From positions 124,001 through 188,000 of the forward strand of contig JACPVR010000012.1 in the NCBI GenBank assembly GCA_016197405.1: 64,000 nucleotides of DNA, written 5' to 3'. Both the position numbers and the translations under genes were made by a program. Below the pieces are notes generated by a model that was given only the letters and a program-made list of their open reading frames with translations, did no database searches and was not told the DNA's origin. This stretch comes from Mycobacterium sp. (GTDB lineage Bacteria; Actinomycetota; Actinomycetes; Mycobacteriales; Mycobacteriaceae). Position 1 is the stretch's first letter. Each line of letters opens with the position of its first letter. This document shows positions 49,534-58,722 of the stretch, one piece after another.

Positions 49534-51084
49534 ATGCCCGACCCGGAAGAACTCCGCGACGATCACCTCGAGCTGCTGCGGCGGCGGGCATTGACCGAGG
49601 ATGCCGCCAGGCCGCAGGCGATGCAGCGGCGGCATGCCGGTGGGGGTCGCACGGCCCGGGAGAACATCGCCGACCTCGTCGATCCCGGATCGTTCGTCGA
49701 GTACGGGCGGTACGCGATCGCCGCGCAGCGGGCCCGCCGCGATATCGACGACCTGATCGCCAACACCCCCGGTGACGGGCTACTGGCAGGCACCGCGCGC
49801 ATCAACGGCCATCCCAGCGCCGTGCTGTCCTACGACTACACCGTGCTGGCAGGCACCCAGGGTGCGCTGGGACATTTCAAGAAGGACCGGCTCTTCGAAC
49901 TCATCGAGCGCATGCGCCTTCCGACGGTGTTCTTCGCCGAGGGTGGCGGCGGCAGGCCCGGCGACACCGATTACCCCACGGTGTCCTCACTCGATGTCCG
50001 GGCATTCGCGTTGTGGGCCAAGCTATCCGGGCTGGTGCCCCGCATCGCGGTGGTGAAGGGCCGCTGTTTCGCCGGCAACGCGGTGATCGCCGGCGCCGCC
50101 GATCTCATCGTCGCGACCGCCGACACCTCGATCGGTATGGGTGGGCCGGCGATGATCGCGGGCGGCGGTCTGGGCCAGGTCTCCCCCGAGGACGTGGGGC
50201 CGATCTCGGTGCAGGCCCCCAACGGGGTCGTCGATATCGTCGTCGCCGACGAAGCCGAAGCCGTGACGGTGACCAAACGTCTCATCGGGTATTTCCAGGG
50301 CGCCACCCCGTCGGGCCCCGCGGCGGACCAAAATGCCTTGCGGACAATGATTCCGGAACGCGCGCGGCGCGCCTACCCGGTCGGTCCGATCATCGAGACG
50401 CTCGCCGACCAGAACTCGGTGACCTTCCTGCGGGAGCGGTACGCACCCGAGATGGTGACGGCGCTGGCCCGTATCGACGGCCGCCCGGTGGGGATCATCG
50501 CCAACAACACCATGGTGATGGCCGGGGCGATCACGGCCTCGGCATCCGACAAGGCGGCACGTTTCCTGCAGCTCTGCGATGCCTTCGGCCTGCCGGTGGT
50601 CTCGCTGGTCGACTGCCCGGGCTACATGGTGGGTCCCGACGCCGAGGCGCAGGCGTTGGTCCGGCGGGCGTCGCGGCTGCTTGTGGCGGGTGCGGCGCTG
50701 CGCGTGCCGTTGGTCGCGGTCATCCTGCGCCGCGGCTACGGTCTGGGCGCACAGGCCATGACCGGTGGCAGCCTGCGTGAACCCCTGCTGACAGTCGCCT
50801 GGCCCGGCGCCCACCTGGGCCCGATGGGCCTGGAGGGCGCCGTCCGCCTCGGTATGCGCAAGGAACTCGAGGCCATCGCCGACACCACCGAACGGGAGGA
50901 ACGGGTCCGGCAGGCCACCGCCGCCGCGCAGGAACACGCCAAGGCGCTCAATGCGGCGGCACTGTTCGAGATCGACGATGTCATCGACCCCGCCGACACC
51001 CGCGCGCTGATCACGGCGACCCTGGCGGCCGCTGCCGCGGCGCCCAGGGACACCCCCCGGCCCCGGTTCGTCGACACGTTCTAG
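49534..51084 (+). CDS. Acyl-CoA carboxylase carboxyltransferase (AccD-like)
   Basis: This 516-residue protein has the two crotonase-like halves of acyl-CoA carboxyltransferases. The oxyanion-hole blocks fit FFAEGGGGRPGDTDYP and GRCFAGNAVIAGAADLIVAT in the first half, and CPGYMVGPDAEAQALVRR with LRRGYGLGAQAMTGGS in the second. AAGGAG lies 7 bp before ATG 49534. No biotin carboxylase subunit is nearby, so it needs a partner from elsewhere. Two acyl-CoA dehydrogenase genes follow, the usual company of branched-chain catabolism. Confidence 0.85.
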   Translation: MPDPEELRDDHLELLRRRALTEDAARPQAMQRRHAGGGRTARENIADLVDPGSFVEYGRYAIAAQRARRDIDDLIANTPGDGLLAGTARINGHPSAVLSYDYTVLAGTQGALGHFKKDRLFELIERMRLPTVFFAEGGGGRPGDTDYPTVSSLDVRAFALWAKLSGLVPRIAVVKGRCFAGNAVIAGAADLIVATADTSIGMGGPAMIAGGGLGQVSPEDVGPISVQAPNGVVDIVVADEAEAVTVTKRLIGYFQGATPSGPAADQNALRTMIPERARRAYPVGPIIETLADQNSVTFLRERYAPEMVTALARIDGRPVGIIANNTMVMAGAITASASDKAARFLQLCDAFGLPVVSLVDCPGYMVGPDAEAQALVRRASRLLVAGAALRVPLVAVILRRGYGLGAQAMTGGSLREPLLTVAWPGAHLGPMGLEGAVRLGMRKELEAIADTTEREERVRQATAAAQEHAKALNAAALFEIDDVIDPADTRALITATLAAAAAAPRDTPRPRFVDTF

Positions 51085-51151
51085 AAGCCGGCTGGTCGTA
51101 ATAGTCGCCCCGGTCGAAGTTGACAGTTGTCGACTTCCTATCGTGGCTGAG

Positions 51152-52336
51152 ATGAGCAATGTTGCTGATACGGATCGGGTCGCCGATCTGGCCCACCGGG
51201 TGGTCGCCGATCACGATCCGAAGACCGTTCCCGTCTCCGAATATCTCGCCGCCTGTTACGACGCCGGGCTGTCGTGGGTGCATTTCCCCGAAGGTCTCGG
51301 CGGGCTCGGCTTGTCCCGTGGTCTGCAGGCCGTCGCCGACCGGATCCTGCAGGAGGCCGGCGGCCCCGTTCCGCTGGGCCTGAACCCCATGGGCTACGGC
51401 ATGGCTGCCCCGACGATCCGCGAGCACGCCCTCAGCGACGAGCTCAAGCGGTCCTGGCTGCGGCCCCTGGCCAGCACCGAACACATCTGGTGCCAGCTGT
51501 TCTCCGAGCCGGGCGCGGGCTCGGACCTCGCGGGCCTGGCGACCTCGGCGGTACGCGACGGCGACGAGTGGGTCATCAACGGCCAGAAGGTGTGGACGAG
51601 CCTGGCCCACCGCGCCCGCTGGGGCCTGCTGCTGGCCCGAACCAACCCGGAGGTGCCCAAGCACAAGGGCCTGACGTACTTCGTCATCGATATGCATTCA
51701 CCCGGCGTCGAGGCGCGCCCGCTGCGCCAGATGACCGGACAGGCCGAGTTCAACGAGGTCTACATGACCGACGCCCGCATCCCCGATGCGCATCGGCTGG
51801 GCGAGGTCGGCAACGGCTGGGCGGTGGCCATGACCACCTTGATGAACGAACGCAGCGCGCTCGGCAGCAGCGCCAGCCAGCGTGGAGCCGGCACCATATC
51901 CGAGGCGGTGGCGCTGTGGGCGTCGCGGCCCGAGCTGCGCACGCCGGTGCTGCGTGACCGGCTCACCCAGCTGTGGCTGCGCTCGGAGGCGCAGCGGTTG
52001 ACCTCGGAGCGCTCCCGCGCCGCCGCGACGGTGCGCGGTCCGGGTCCGGAGGCCTCCATCGGGAAGATGGTCGGCGCCGAACTCAATCAGCACATCTATG
52101 AGTGGTGCATGGATCTTCTTGGGCCCGAAGGGATTCTGTATCACTCCTATCAACCTGACGAGACCGCGGACTGGCGCGGCCCGGTGCAGCAGCGCTATCT
52201 GCGCAGCCGCGCCAACACCATCGAGGGCGGCACCTCCGAGGTGATGCGCAACATCCTCGGTGAGCGTGTCCTCGGCCTGCCCGGAGACCTGCGTGCCGAT
52301 GCCGGTATGCCGTGGAAGGAGATCCCCCGTGGCTGA
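51152..52336 (+). CDS. Acyl-CoA dehydrogenase (FadE)
   Basis: This 394-residue flavoenzyme has the QLFSEPGAGSDLAGL signature, NGQKVWTSLAH, and the C-terminal TIEGGTSEVMRNILGERVLGLP. ATG 51152 is favoured because a TANNNT -10 box (TATCGT, 51139-51144) lies 7 bp upstream, fitting a leaderless start; an in-frame GTG at 51143 would be inside the promoter. Its end overlaps the next dehydrogenase gene by 8 bp, so the two likely form one heteromeric enzyme. Confidence 0.85.
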   Translation: MSNVADTDRVADLAHRVVADHDPKTVPVSEYLAACYDAGLSWVHFPEGLGGLGLSRGLQAVADRILQEAGGPVPLGLNPMGYGMAAPTIREHALSDELKRSWLRPLASTEHIWCQLFSEPGAGSDLAGLATSAVRDGDEWVINGQKVWTSLAHRARWGLLLARTNPEVPKHKGLTYFVIDMHSPGVEARPLRQMTGQAEFNEVYMTDARIPDAHRLGEVGNGWAVAMTTLMNERSALGSSASQRGAGTISEAVALWASRPELRTPVLRDRLTQLWLRSEAQRLTSERSRAAATVRGPGPEASIGKMVGAELNQHIYEWCMDLLGPEGILYHSYQPDETADWRGPVQQRYLRSRANTIEGGTSEVMRNILGERVLGLPGDLRADAGMPWKEIPRG

Positions 52337-53495
52337 GTTCACGTTCACCGACGAGCAGGAACAATTGCGCAGCGCGGTGCGAAAGTTCGCCGCCGACAAC
52401 AGCAGTGAAGAAGCCGTCCGACGGCTCGCGGAGTCCGACCCGCCATTCGACGCTCGCGTGTGGGCGCGCCTCGGTGCCGAACTCGGTGTCCTTGGCCTCT
52501 CGGTGCCCGAGTCCGACGGCGGCGCGGGCGGCACCTTGGTGGATCAGGCGATCGCCGTCGAGGAACTCGGTGCGGCGCTGGCGTGCGGTCCGTTCTTCGG
52601 CACGGTCTACCTGGCCATCCCGGCGCTGGTCGCCGCCTCGGTCGGTGAGGTTCGCGATTCGGTGTTGTCCGATCTGGTGGAGGGACGGCGGACCGCGGCC
52701 TTCGCGGTGCCCGATGCCGCGGGCAGCTTCGACGCGGCCCTGGTGCGCGTGACAGCGCAACTCTCCGGGGACGGACACACACTTTCGGGCACCGTGGACC
52801 GGGTCGTCGACGGCACCGTGGCCGACGATCTGCTGGTGGCCGCGAACGGCCCGGACGGTCTGGGCCTCTACGTCGTTGACGCCGCAGGCACCGGGGTCGA
52901 CCGCACCAAACTGGTCACGCTCGACCTGACCCGGCCGCAGGCGAGGATCGAATTCTCCGGCGCACCCGCCCGATTGGTCGCCGGCCCGGCCGATGCCGAA
53001 CGGGTCATCGGTCACGCCCTGCACGTCGGTTCGGCATTGTTGGCCGCCGAGCAGGTGGGTGCGGCGCAGCACCTGCTCGATCTCGCTGTCGACTACGCCA
53101 AGACCCGGCTGCAGTTCGGCAGGCCCATCGGATCCTTCCAGGGGGTCAAGCACCGGTTGGCGAACATGCTCGTCGACGCCGAGCACGCCCGCTCGACCGC
53201 CTACCACGCGGCGTGGGCCCTGACCGACGGCACCGACGACCCGGTCATCGCGGCGAGCATCGCGCAGGCCACCTGCTCGGCGGCCCTGCTCGATATCGCC
53301 CGCCAGGCCATCCAGGTGCTCGGCGGTATCGGTTTCACCTGGGAACACCAGGCGCACTTGTACTTCAAGCGCGCCAGCACCGATGCCGCACTGCTGGGCG
53401 GGGCCGAACAGCACCGCTCACGCATCGCCGACCTGCTGCTGGACACTGCCACGGCCACCAAGACCCCGTGGGTCGCCGACGGGGCACCGGCCTAG
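52329..53495 (+). CDS. Acyl-CoA dehydrogenase-family protein (FadE), partner subunit
   Basis: This 388-residue protein has a helical N-terminus (FTFTDEQEQLRSAVRKFAAD), LGLSVPESDGGAGG, and a conserved C-terminal domain with YAKTRLQFGRPIGSFQGVKH and IQVLGGIGFTWEHQAHLYFKRA. The SEPEAGSD-type loop is not recognisable, as in divergent partner chains of FadE heterotetramers. The GTG 52329 overlaps the end of the preceding FadE gene by 8 bp, which supports a shared complex. Confidence 0.85.
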   Translation: MAEFTFTDEQEQLRSAVRKFAADNSSEEAVRRLAESDPPFDARVWARLGAELGVLGLSVPESDGGAGGTLVDQAIAVEELGAALACGPFFGTVYLAIPALVAASVGEVRDSVLSDLVEGRRTAAFAVPDAAGSFDAALVRVTAQLSGDGHTLSGTVDRVVDGTVADDLLVAANGPDGLGLYVVDAAGTGVDRTKLVTLDLTRPQARIEFSGAPARLVAGPADAERVIGHALHVGSALLAAEQVGAAQHLLDLAVDYAKTRLQFGRPIGSFQGVKHRLANMLVDAEHARSTAYHAAWALTDGTDDPVIAASIAQATCSAALLDIARQAIQVLGGIGFTWEHQAHLYFKRASTDAALLGGAEQHRSRIADLLLDTATATKTPWVADGAPA

Positions 53496-53502
53496 CCGGG
53501 CG

Positions 53503-54678
53503 TCAGCCGACGCACTCGCGCAGCGCGGCGGTCAGGCGCGCGGCGCGCTGGTCGTCGCGGCCGCCGAATCGGTTCGTCACATAGCCGAAGCCGATCCGCG
53601 CGTCGGCGTCGGCGAACCCGAGGCTGCCCGCCGCGCCGTCGTGGCCGAATGAGGACGGCGACAACAACGGTCGGTACGGGACGTCGTTGAGCATGAAACC
53701 GGTGGACCGGCTGCCGAAGGCTTTCGCCCCGCCGACCCAGGCATCGTCGCGGGACACGACGGTCGTGGCATCGGCGATGCTGTCCGGGGTCAGCAGTGGC
53801 GGGCCCGCCAGACCGGACACCGCCGCGGCGTAGATACGCGCCAGGCCGTCGGCGCTGACGATGGCGTTGGCGGCCGGGATCATCGCCCGGTGCACCGCCG
53901 GGTTGTTGAAATCCGACTCGCCACCGTCGAAGAAGTGGAACGAGAACGCCCCGCCAAGGGTTATCGCACGCACCGAGACGCCGCGCCCGGTGGCCCGCAA
54001 CGCGTACGGCAGCACCCGCCACAGGGCGCGCTGCACCGTCGAGGGCACCGGATACAGCGTCGCGACCCGGCTCTGTTGTTCGGCGGGCAGGCCTATCCAG
54101 GCATCGGCGCCCGACGGCCCGGCCAGATACTGCGCGATCAGTTCGCTGGGCATCATGCCGGTGGCCCGGCGAAGCACCTCGCCGGTCAACCAACCGTAGG
54201 TCAGAGCGTGATAGGAGTACGCCGTTCCCGGTTCCCACAGCGGGCGCTGCGCCTCGATGGCCCGGATCACCGGCGTCCAGGCGACGACATCGGCGAAGGT
54301 CAGATCGGCATCGAGGGCGACCAGACCGGCCCGGTGGGCGAAGAGTTGTCGAATCGTGATGTCCTGCTTACCATTTGCGCCGAACTCCGGCCAGATCGAT
54401 ATCACCGGCGCATCGAAGTCGACGAGCCCGCGCTGGCTGGCGATGTAGCCGCACAGCGCCATCAGGCCCTTGGCGACCGAAAAGCCCAGCACCACGGTGT
54501 CCGGCGTCCAGGCAGTGGCCGACGCGGTGTCGGCGAGCCCACCGTGCAGGTCCACCACCCGGCGGCCGTCCTGGTACACCGCGCATGCCGCGCCGACTTC
54601 GGCACCGTCGGCGAAGTTGGCCCGGAAGGCGTCGGCGACCGGCCCGAAACCCGGCTCGACCGTCCCGTGGATCGTCAT
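53503..54678 (-). CDS. Class C beta-lactamase-fold serine hydrolase (esterase/peptidase type)
   Basis: This 391-residue protein has the nucleophile motif SVAK (S67, K70), YSYHALTYGW at the tyrosine position, and a C-terminal FGHDGAAGSLGFADA block in place of the KTG box. That is the pattern of EstB-type esterases and LACTB-like proteins rather than antibiotic-degrading enzymes. There is no signal peptide, so it is probably cytoplasmic. It lies 13 bp after the helicase gene on the same strand. Confidence 0.83.
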   Translation of the reverse strand: MTIHGTVEPGFGPVADAFRANFADGAEVGAACAVYQDGRRVVDLHGGLADTASATAWTPDTVVLGFSVAKGLMALCGYIASQRGLVDFDAPVISIWPEFGANGKQDITIRQLFAHRAGLVALDADLTFADVVAWTPVIRAIEAQRPLWEPGTAYSYHALTYGWLTGEVLRRATGMMPSELIAQYLAGPSGADAWIGLPAEQQSRVATLYPVPSTVQRALWRVLPYALRATGRGVSVRAITLGGAFSFHFFDGGESDFNNPAVHRAMIPAANAIVSADGLARIYAAAVSGLAGPPLLTPDSIADATTVVSRDDAWVGGAKAFGSRSTGFMLNDVPYRPLLSPSSFGHDGAAGSLGFADADARIGFGYVTNRFGGRDDQRAARLTAALRECVG

Positions 54679-54691
54679 GAATGCTCGTCTC

Positions 54692-57600
54692 TCATGGTCG
54701 GATCGCGTCGATCGCACGGTAGATGCGCTGCTCGCTGACGGGGCGCGGGGTACCGAGCTGCTGGGCCCACAGGCTGACCCGCAGCTCCTCGATCTGGCGG
54801 GCGATATCAGCGATGTCACCGGCGCTGCGCCGGATCGGGGACAGTGCGGCCACGAGTGCGTCGAATTCTTGCTGCACCACGTGCACGCGGGCCATTCGGT
54901 CGCGGTCGCCTGCGGTGTCACGCGGCAGCCGCTCCAGCCTGCGGCCGATGGCGATCAGATAGCGGGTCAGGTCGGCCAGATGGGTCGCCCCGGTGGCGGT
55001 GACGAATCCCGGTGGCAGCAGCCGGGCCAACTGTGCGGTGATATCGGCGATCGCCGCGCTCTGGGTGGCGGGCGGGTTGTCGGGCAGGGCGATCTGTACG
55101 TCGTGGGCCGCCGCGAGCACCTTCTCGACACGCCCGACGATCCCGGCGGTGGTCGCCACCAAGCCGGCGGAAACCTTCTTCTGCAGTGCGCCGAAGGACT
55201 CCCGGGTCCACACCGGTGTCGGCGCGAGAACATCGACTGCGGCGTCGGCGCAGTCGTCCAGCAGCGCGGCCAGCGAGCCGTCAGGATTGTTGCCGAGCAC
55301 CAGCCTGGTACGGGGATCCTGCTGTCTTTCCACATTTTTCACCGGTGACGGCACCGAGAGCCGGAGCAGCCTGCGGGTGCCCGGCCCCATCGCAGCATCC
55401 TGTTCGGCCTTCGTCGGGAACACCCGGATGTCTACCGAACCACCGGCATCCACCAGTGCCGGGAACCCGCGCACGGTGTGCCCGCCGACCACGTGTTCGA
55501 CGGTGCGGGGCAATTCGGCCAGCCCATCCGGCCAGTCGCGAAGCCCGGTGCGTTCCAGCTCCCCCGCGACGGCGGCGGCGACAGCCTGTCGCGCCGGGGC
55601 GGCCAGCCGCTCCTGCAGTGTCGCAAGATCCTTGCCACGGCCGACCTCGCTACCGTCAGCGGCCTCGACGGCGAAGGTGACCCGTAGGTGCGGCGGGACC
55701 TTGGTCGTATCGAAAGCGTCGATGGGTACCAGGATTCCGGTGCGCCGTTGCAGCGCTCGCTGCAGTGATTCCAGCAGCGGCCCGGCCGACGGATCGATAT
55801 CGGACAGCACCGCGCGAGCGGTATCGGGAGCGGGAACGAAGTTGCGCCGCAGGTCTTTCGGCAGCGACTTGATCAGGCTGGTGATCAGTTCTTCGCGCAG
55901 CGCGGGCACTTGCCAGGCGAATCCGTCGCCGCCGAGCCGGGCCAGAACCCCGACCGGGACATGGACGGTGACACCGTCGTCCTCGGCGCCGGGCTCGAAC
56001 CGGTAGGTCAGTGGCAACGACAGATCGGCCACCTGCCAGCTGTCCGGGTGCTCCGCGGCGGACTCGGTGCGCAGCAGGTCGGCGCGGGTGAAGGTCAGCA
56101 GCTCGGGTGTCAGATGTCGCTGCTTCTTCCACCAGGCGTCGAAATGGCGCGCCGAGACCACTGTTTCGGGTATCCGGGCGTCGTAGAGGGCGAAGATGGC
56201 GTCGTCGTCGACCAGCAGGTCACGACGGCGTTCGCGTTCCTCGATCTGCGCCAGCTCGGCACGCAAGCGGGCATTGTCGGCGAAGAAGTGGTGCCGGGTC
56301 TGCCAGTCGCCTTCGACGAGCGCGTGCCGGATGAACAGTTCGCGCGAAAGCGCCGGGTCCACCTGGGCGTAGCCGATACGCCGGCGCGGCACCAGCGGCA
56401 ACCCGTACAGCGTCACCCGCTCGTAGCCCATGACGGCGCCGCGCTTGGCATCCCAGTGCGGCTCACTGTAGGTGCGCGCCAACAGATCCCCGGCGACGCG
56501 TTCGACCGCTTCCGGCTCGATGCGAGCCGCGATCCGCCCGTAGAGCCTGCTGGTCTCCACCAGGTCGGCAACCACTATCCAGCGCGGCGGCCGCTTGGTC
56601 AGTACCGAACCTGGCGCCAGGACGAATTTCGAGTTCCGCGCGCCGGCATAGTCGCGGGTATCGCCTTCCCGCAGCCCGATATGCGACAGCAGACCCGCCG
56701 TCAGCGCGGCGTGCACCCGCGCGGGGTCAGCGGGCTCGCTGTCACCCGACTCGACGATGCCGAGGTCCTTGGCAATGCTGCGCAGCTGGCCGGTCAGGTC
56801 CTGCCATTCCCTGATACGTAGGTAGTGCAGGAACTCCTCGCGGCACATCCGCCGAAATGAGCTGCCGGAACGCTCTTTTCGTTGCTCACCGAGATAGCGC
56901 CACAGGTTCAGGTAGGAGATGAAGTCGGAGTGCTCGTCGGCGAAACGGGCATGCTTCTGTTTGGCCGCCTCCTCGCGGTCGACAGGTCGCTCCCGTGGGT
57001 CCGGGATGGACAGGGCCGCGGCGAGCACCAGCACCTCCCGGACGCATCCCTCGGTATCGGCCTGCAGGATCATCCGGCCGACACGCGGGTCCAGCGGCAG
57101 TCGGGCCAGTCTGCGTCCGATGTCGGTGATCTGCCCGCCACGGTCGAAGGCGCCGAGTTCCTGCAACAGCACGATGCCGTCGCGGATACTGCGCTCATCG
57201 GGCGGGTCGAGAAACGGAAAGCTGGCGATGTCACCAAGATCCAGTGCTGCCATCTGCAGGATGACGGCCGCCAGGTTGGTCCGCAGGATCTCCGGATCGG
57301 TGTAGCGGGGCCGGGATTCGAAATCGGCCTCGGAGTAGAGCCGGATGCAGACACCCGGCGCGGTGCGGCCCGAACGGCCGGCCCGCTGCGCGGCGGAGGC
57401 CTGCGAGATGGGCTCGATCGGCAGCCGCTGGACCTTGGTGCGCCGGCTGTAACGCGAGATACGGGCGGTGCCGGGGTCCACCACGTAGCGGATACCGGGA
57501 ACCGTCAACGAGGTCTCCGCGACATTGGTGGCCAGCACCACGCGCCTGCCGCTGCGTGACGGGGTGAAGACCTTCTGCTGGTCGGCGGTGGGCAGGCGCG

Positions 57601-58627
57601 CATAGAGCGGCAGCACCTCGGTGGGTCGGCGGTCGTCGCGCAAGGCATCGCGCAAAGCCTCTGCGGTATCGCGTATTTCGCGTTCCCCGGACAGGAAGAC
57701 CAGGACATCGCCGGGCGGTTCGGCTTCCAGCTCACGGACCGCGTCGACGATGGCCTCGGTCGGATCACGCATCTCGGTGCGGACGATCTCGTGGTCCGGG
57801 TCGTCAGGATCCTCGTCGCCGTCGCCACCACTGACCGCCACTTCCAGTGGGCGGTAACGGATCTCCACCGGATATGTCCGGCCGGACACCTCGACGATCG
57901 GCGCTGGGGCGCCGACGGTGCCAAAATGCTCCGCGAACCGGCCCGGTTCGATGGTCGCGGAGGTGACGATGACTTTCAGGTCGGGCCGGCGCGGCAGCAG
58001 CTCACGCAAATAGCCCAGCAGGAAGTCGATGTTGAGACTGCGTTCGTGGGCCTCGTCGAGGATCAGGGTGTCGTAACGCAGCAGCCTGCGGTCGCGCTGG
58101 ATCTCGGCGAGCAGGATGCCGTCGGTCATCAGCTTGATCAGTGTGCGGTCGCTGGCCTGATCGGTGAAGCGCACGGTATAGCCGACGGTCTCACCCAGTG
58201 GGGTGTGCAATTCGTCGGCGATGCGTTGGGCCACGGTGCGCGCAGCCAGCCGGCGCGGCTGGGTGTGGCCGATGGTGCCCCGGATTCCGCGACCGAGTTC
58301 CAGGCAGATCTTGGGCAGCTGGGTGGTCTTGCCGGAGCCGGTCTCACCGGCGATCACCACGACCTGGTTGGCGGTGATCGCCGCGGCGATGTCGTCGCGG
58401 AACTCGCTGACCGGCAGATCGGGATAGGTGATCTCCGGGACGGCGGCCTGCCGCGTGAGGATCAGCGCCTCGGCGGTGCCGACCTGTGCGGCGATCTGCG
58501 CCAGCTTCTCCGGGGTCGCGTCCCGCAGCCCTTTGAGGCGGCGGCCCAGCCGGGCGGCATCGCGGATGGTCAGACCATCCAGCCGCGCTCGTAGGGCGCG
58601 CACCTGTTCGCGCGACGTTTCGGACAC
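54692..58627 (-). CDS. hrpA: HrpA-type DEAH-box ATP-dependent RNA helicase
   Basis: This 1311-residue helicase has motif I GETGSGKTT (94-102), DEAH (191-194), SATIE near 226, and the QRAGRSGRTAPG motif VI. An OB-fold region and a long DUF3418 C-terminal part follow, as in HrpA of other bacteria (about 1300 residues). HrpA unwinds RNA and rescues colliding or stalled ribosomes. The GTG at 58627 is the first start in frame with the family N-terminus. It is intact. Confidence 0.93.
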   Translation of the reverse strand: MSETSREQVRALRARLDGLTIRDAARLGRRLKGLRDATPEKLAQIAAQVGTAEALILTRQAAVPEITYPDLPVSEFRDDIAAAITANQVVVIAGETGSGKTTQLPKICLELGRGIRGTIGHTQPRRLAARTVAQRIADELHTPLGETVGYTVRFTDQASDRTLIKLMTDGILLAEIQRDRRLLRYDTLILDEAHERSLNIDFLLGYLRELLPRRPDLKVIVTSATIEPGRFAEHFGTVGAPAPIVEVSGRTYPVEIRYRPLEVAVSGGDGDEDPDDPDHEIVRTEMRDPTEAIVDAVRELEAEPPGDVLVFLSGEREIRDTAEALRDALRDDRRPTEVLPLYARLPTADQQKVFTPSRSGRRVVLATNVAETSLTVPGIRYVVDPGTARISRYSRRTKVQRLPIEPISQASAAQRAGRSGRTAPGVCIRLYSEADFESRPRYTDPEILRTNLAAVILQMAALDLGDIASFPFLDPPDERSIRDGIVLLQELGAFDRGGQITDIGRRLARLPLDPRVGRMILQADTEGCVREVLVLAAALSIPDPRERPVDREEAAKQKHARFADEHSDFISYLNLWRYLGEQRKERSGSSFRRMCREEFLHYLRIREWQDLTGQLRSIAKDLGIVESGDSEPADPARVHAALTAGLLSHIGLREGDTRDYAGARNSKFVLAPGSVLTKRPPRWIVVADLVETSRLYGRIAARIEPEAVERVAGDLLARTYSEPHWDAKRGAVMGYERVTLYGLPLVPRRRIGYAQVDPALSRELFIRHALVEGDWQTRHHFFADNARLRAELAQIEERERRRDLLVDDDAIFALYDARIPETVVSARHFDAWWKKQRHLTPELLTFTRADLLRTESAAEHPDSWQVADLSLPLTYRFEPGAEDDGVTVHVPVGVLARLGGDGFAWQVPALREELITSLIKSLPKDLRRNFVPAPDTARAVLSDIDPSAGPLLESLQRALQRRTGILVPIDAFDTTKVPPHLRVTFAVEAADGSEVGRGKDLATLQERLAAPARQAVAAAVAGELERTGLRDWPDGLAELPRTVEHVVGGHTVRGFPALVDAGGSVDIRVFPTKAEQDAAMGPGTRRLLRLSVPSPVKNVERQQDPRTRLVLGNNPDGSLAALLDDCADAAVDVLAPTPVWTRESFGALQKKVSAGLVATTAGIVGRVEKVLAAAHDVQIALPDNPPATQSAAIADITAQLARLLPPGFVTATGATHLADLTRYLIAIGRRLERLPRDTAGDRDRMARVHVVQQEFDALVAALSPIRRSAGDIADIARQIEELRVSLWAQQLGTPRPVSEQRIYRAIDAIRP

Positions 58628-58658
58628 TCGATCGAGGATAGGGGGCGTACTTGGTTAT

Positions 58659-58721
58659 GCCGAGATCGACGAAATGGCGACGACGTCTCGCACTTTTGCG
58701 CCGAAACGTGCGTTTGGGCGG
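58659..58721 (+). repeat. REP-like element, copy 3
   Basis: A 63-bp element starting GCCGAGATCGACGAAATGGC with a hairpin-forming end: CGCC-G-AAACG-TG-CGTTT-GG-GCG. It matches copies 1 and 2 at about 81-83 percent of positions. It lies in the spacer upstream of the helicase gene and ends 1 bp before the MTHFR stop. Confidence 0.8.
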
Positions 58722-58722
58722 A

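Noticed and set aside
53503..54678. AmpC-type antibiotic beta-lactamase
   Set aside because: The SxxK motif is present but there is no signal peptide and no KTG box, which fits EstB-type esterases.
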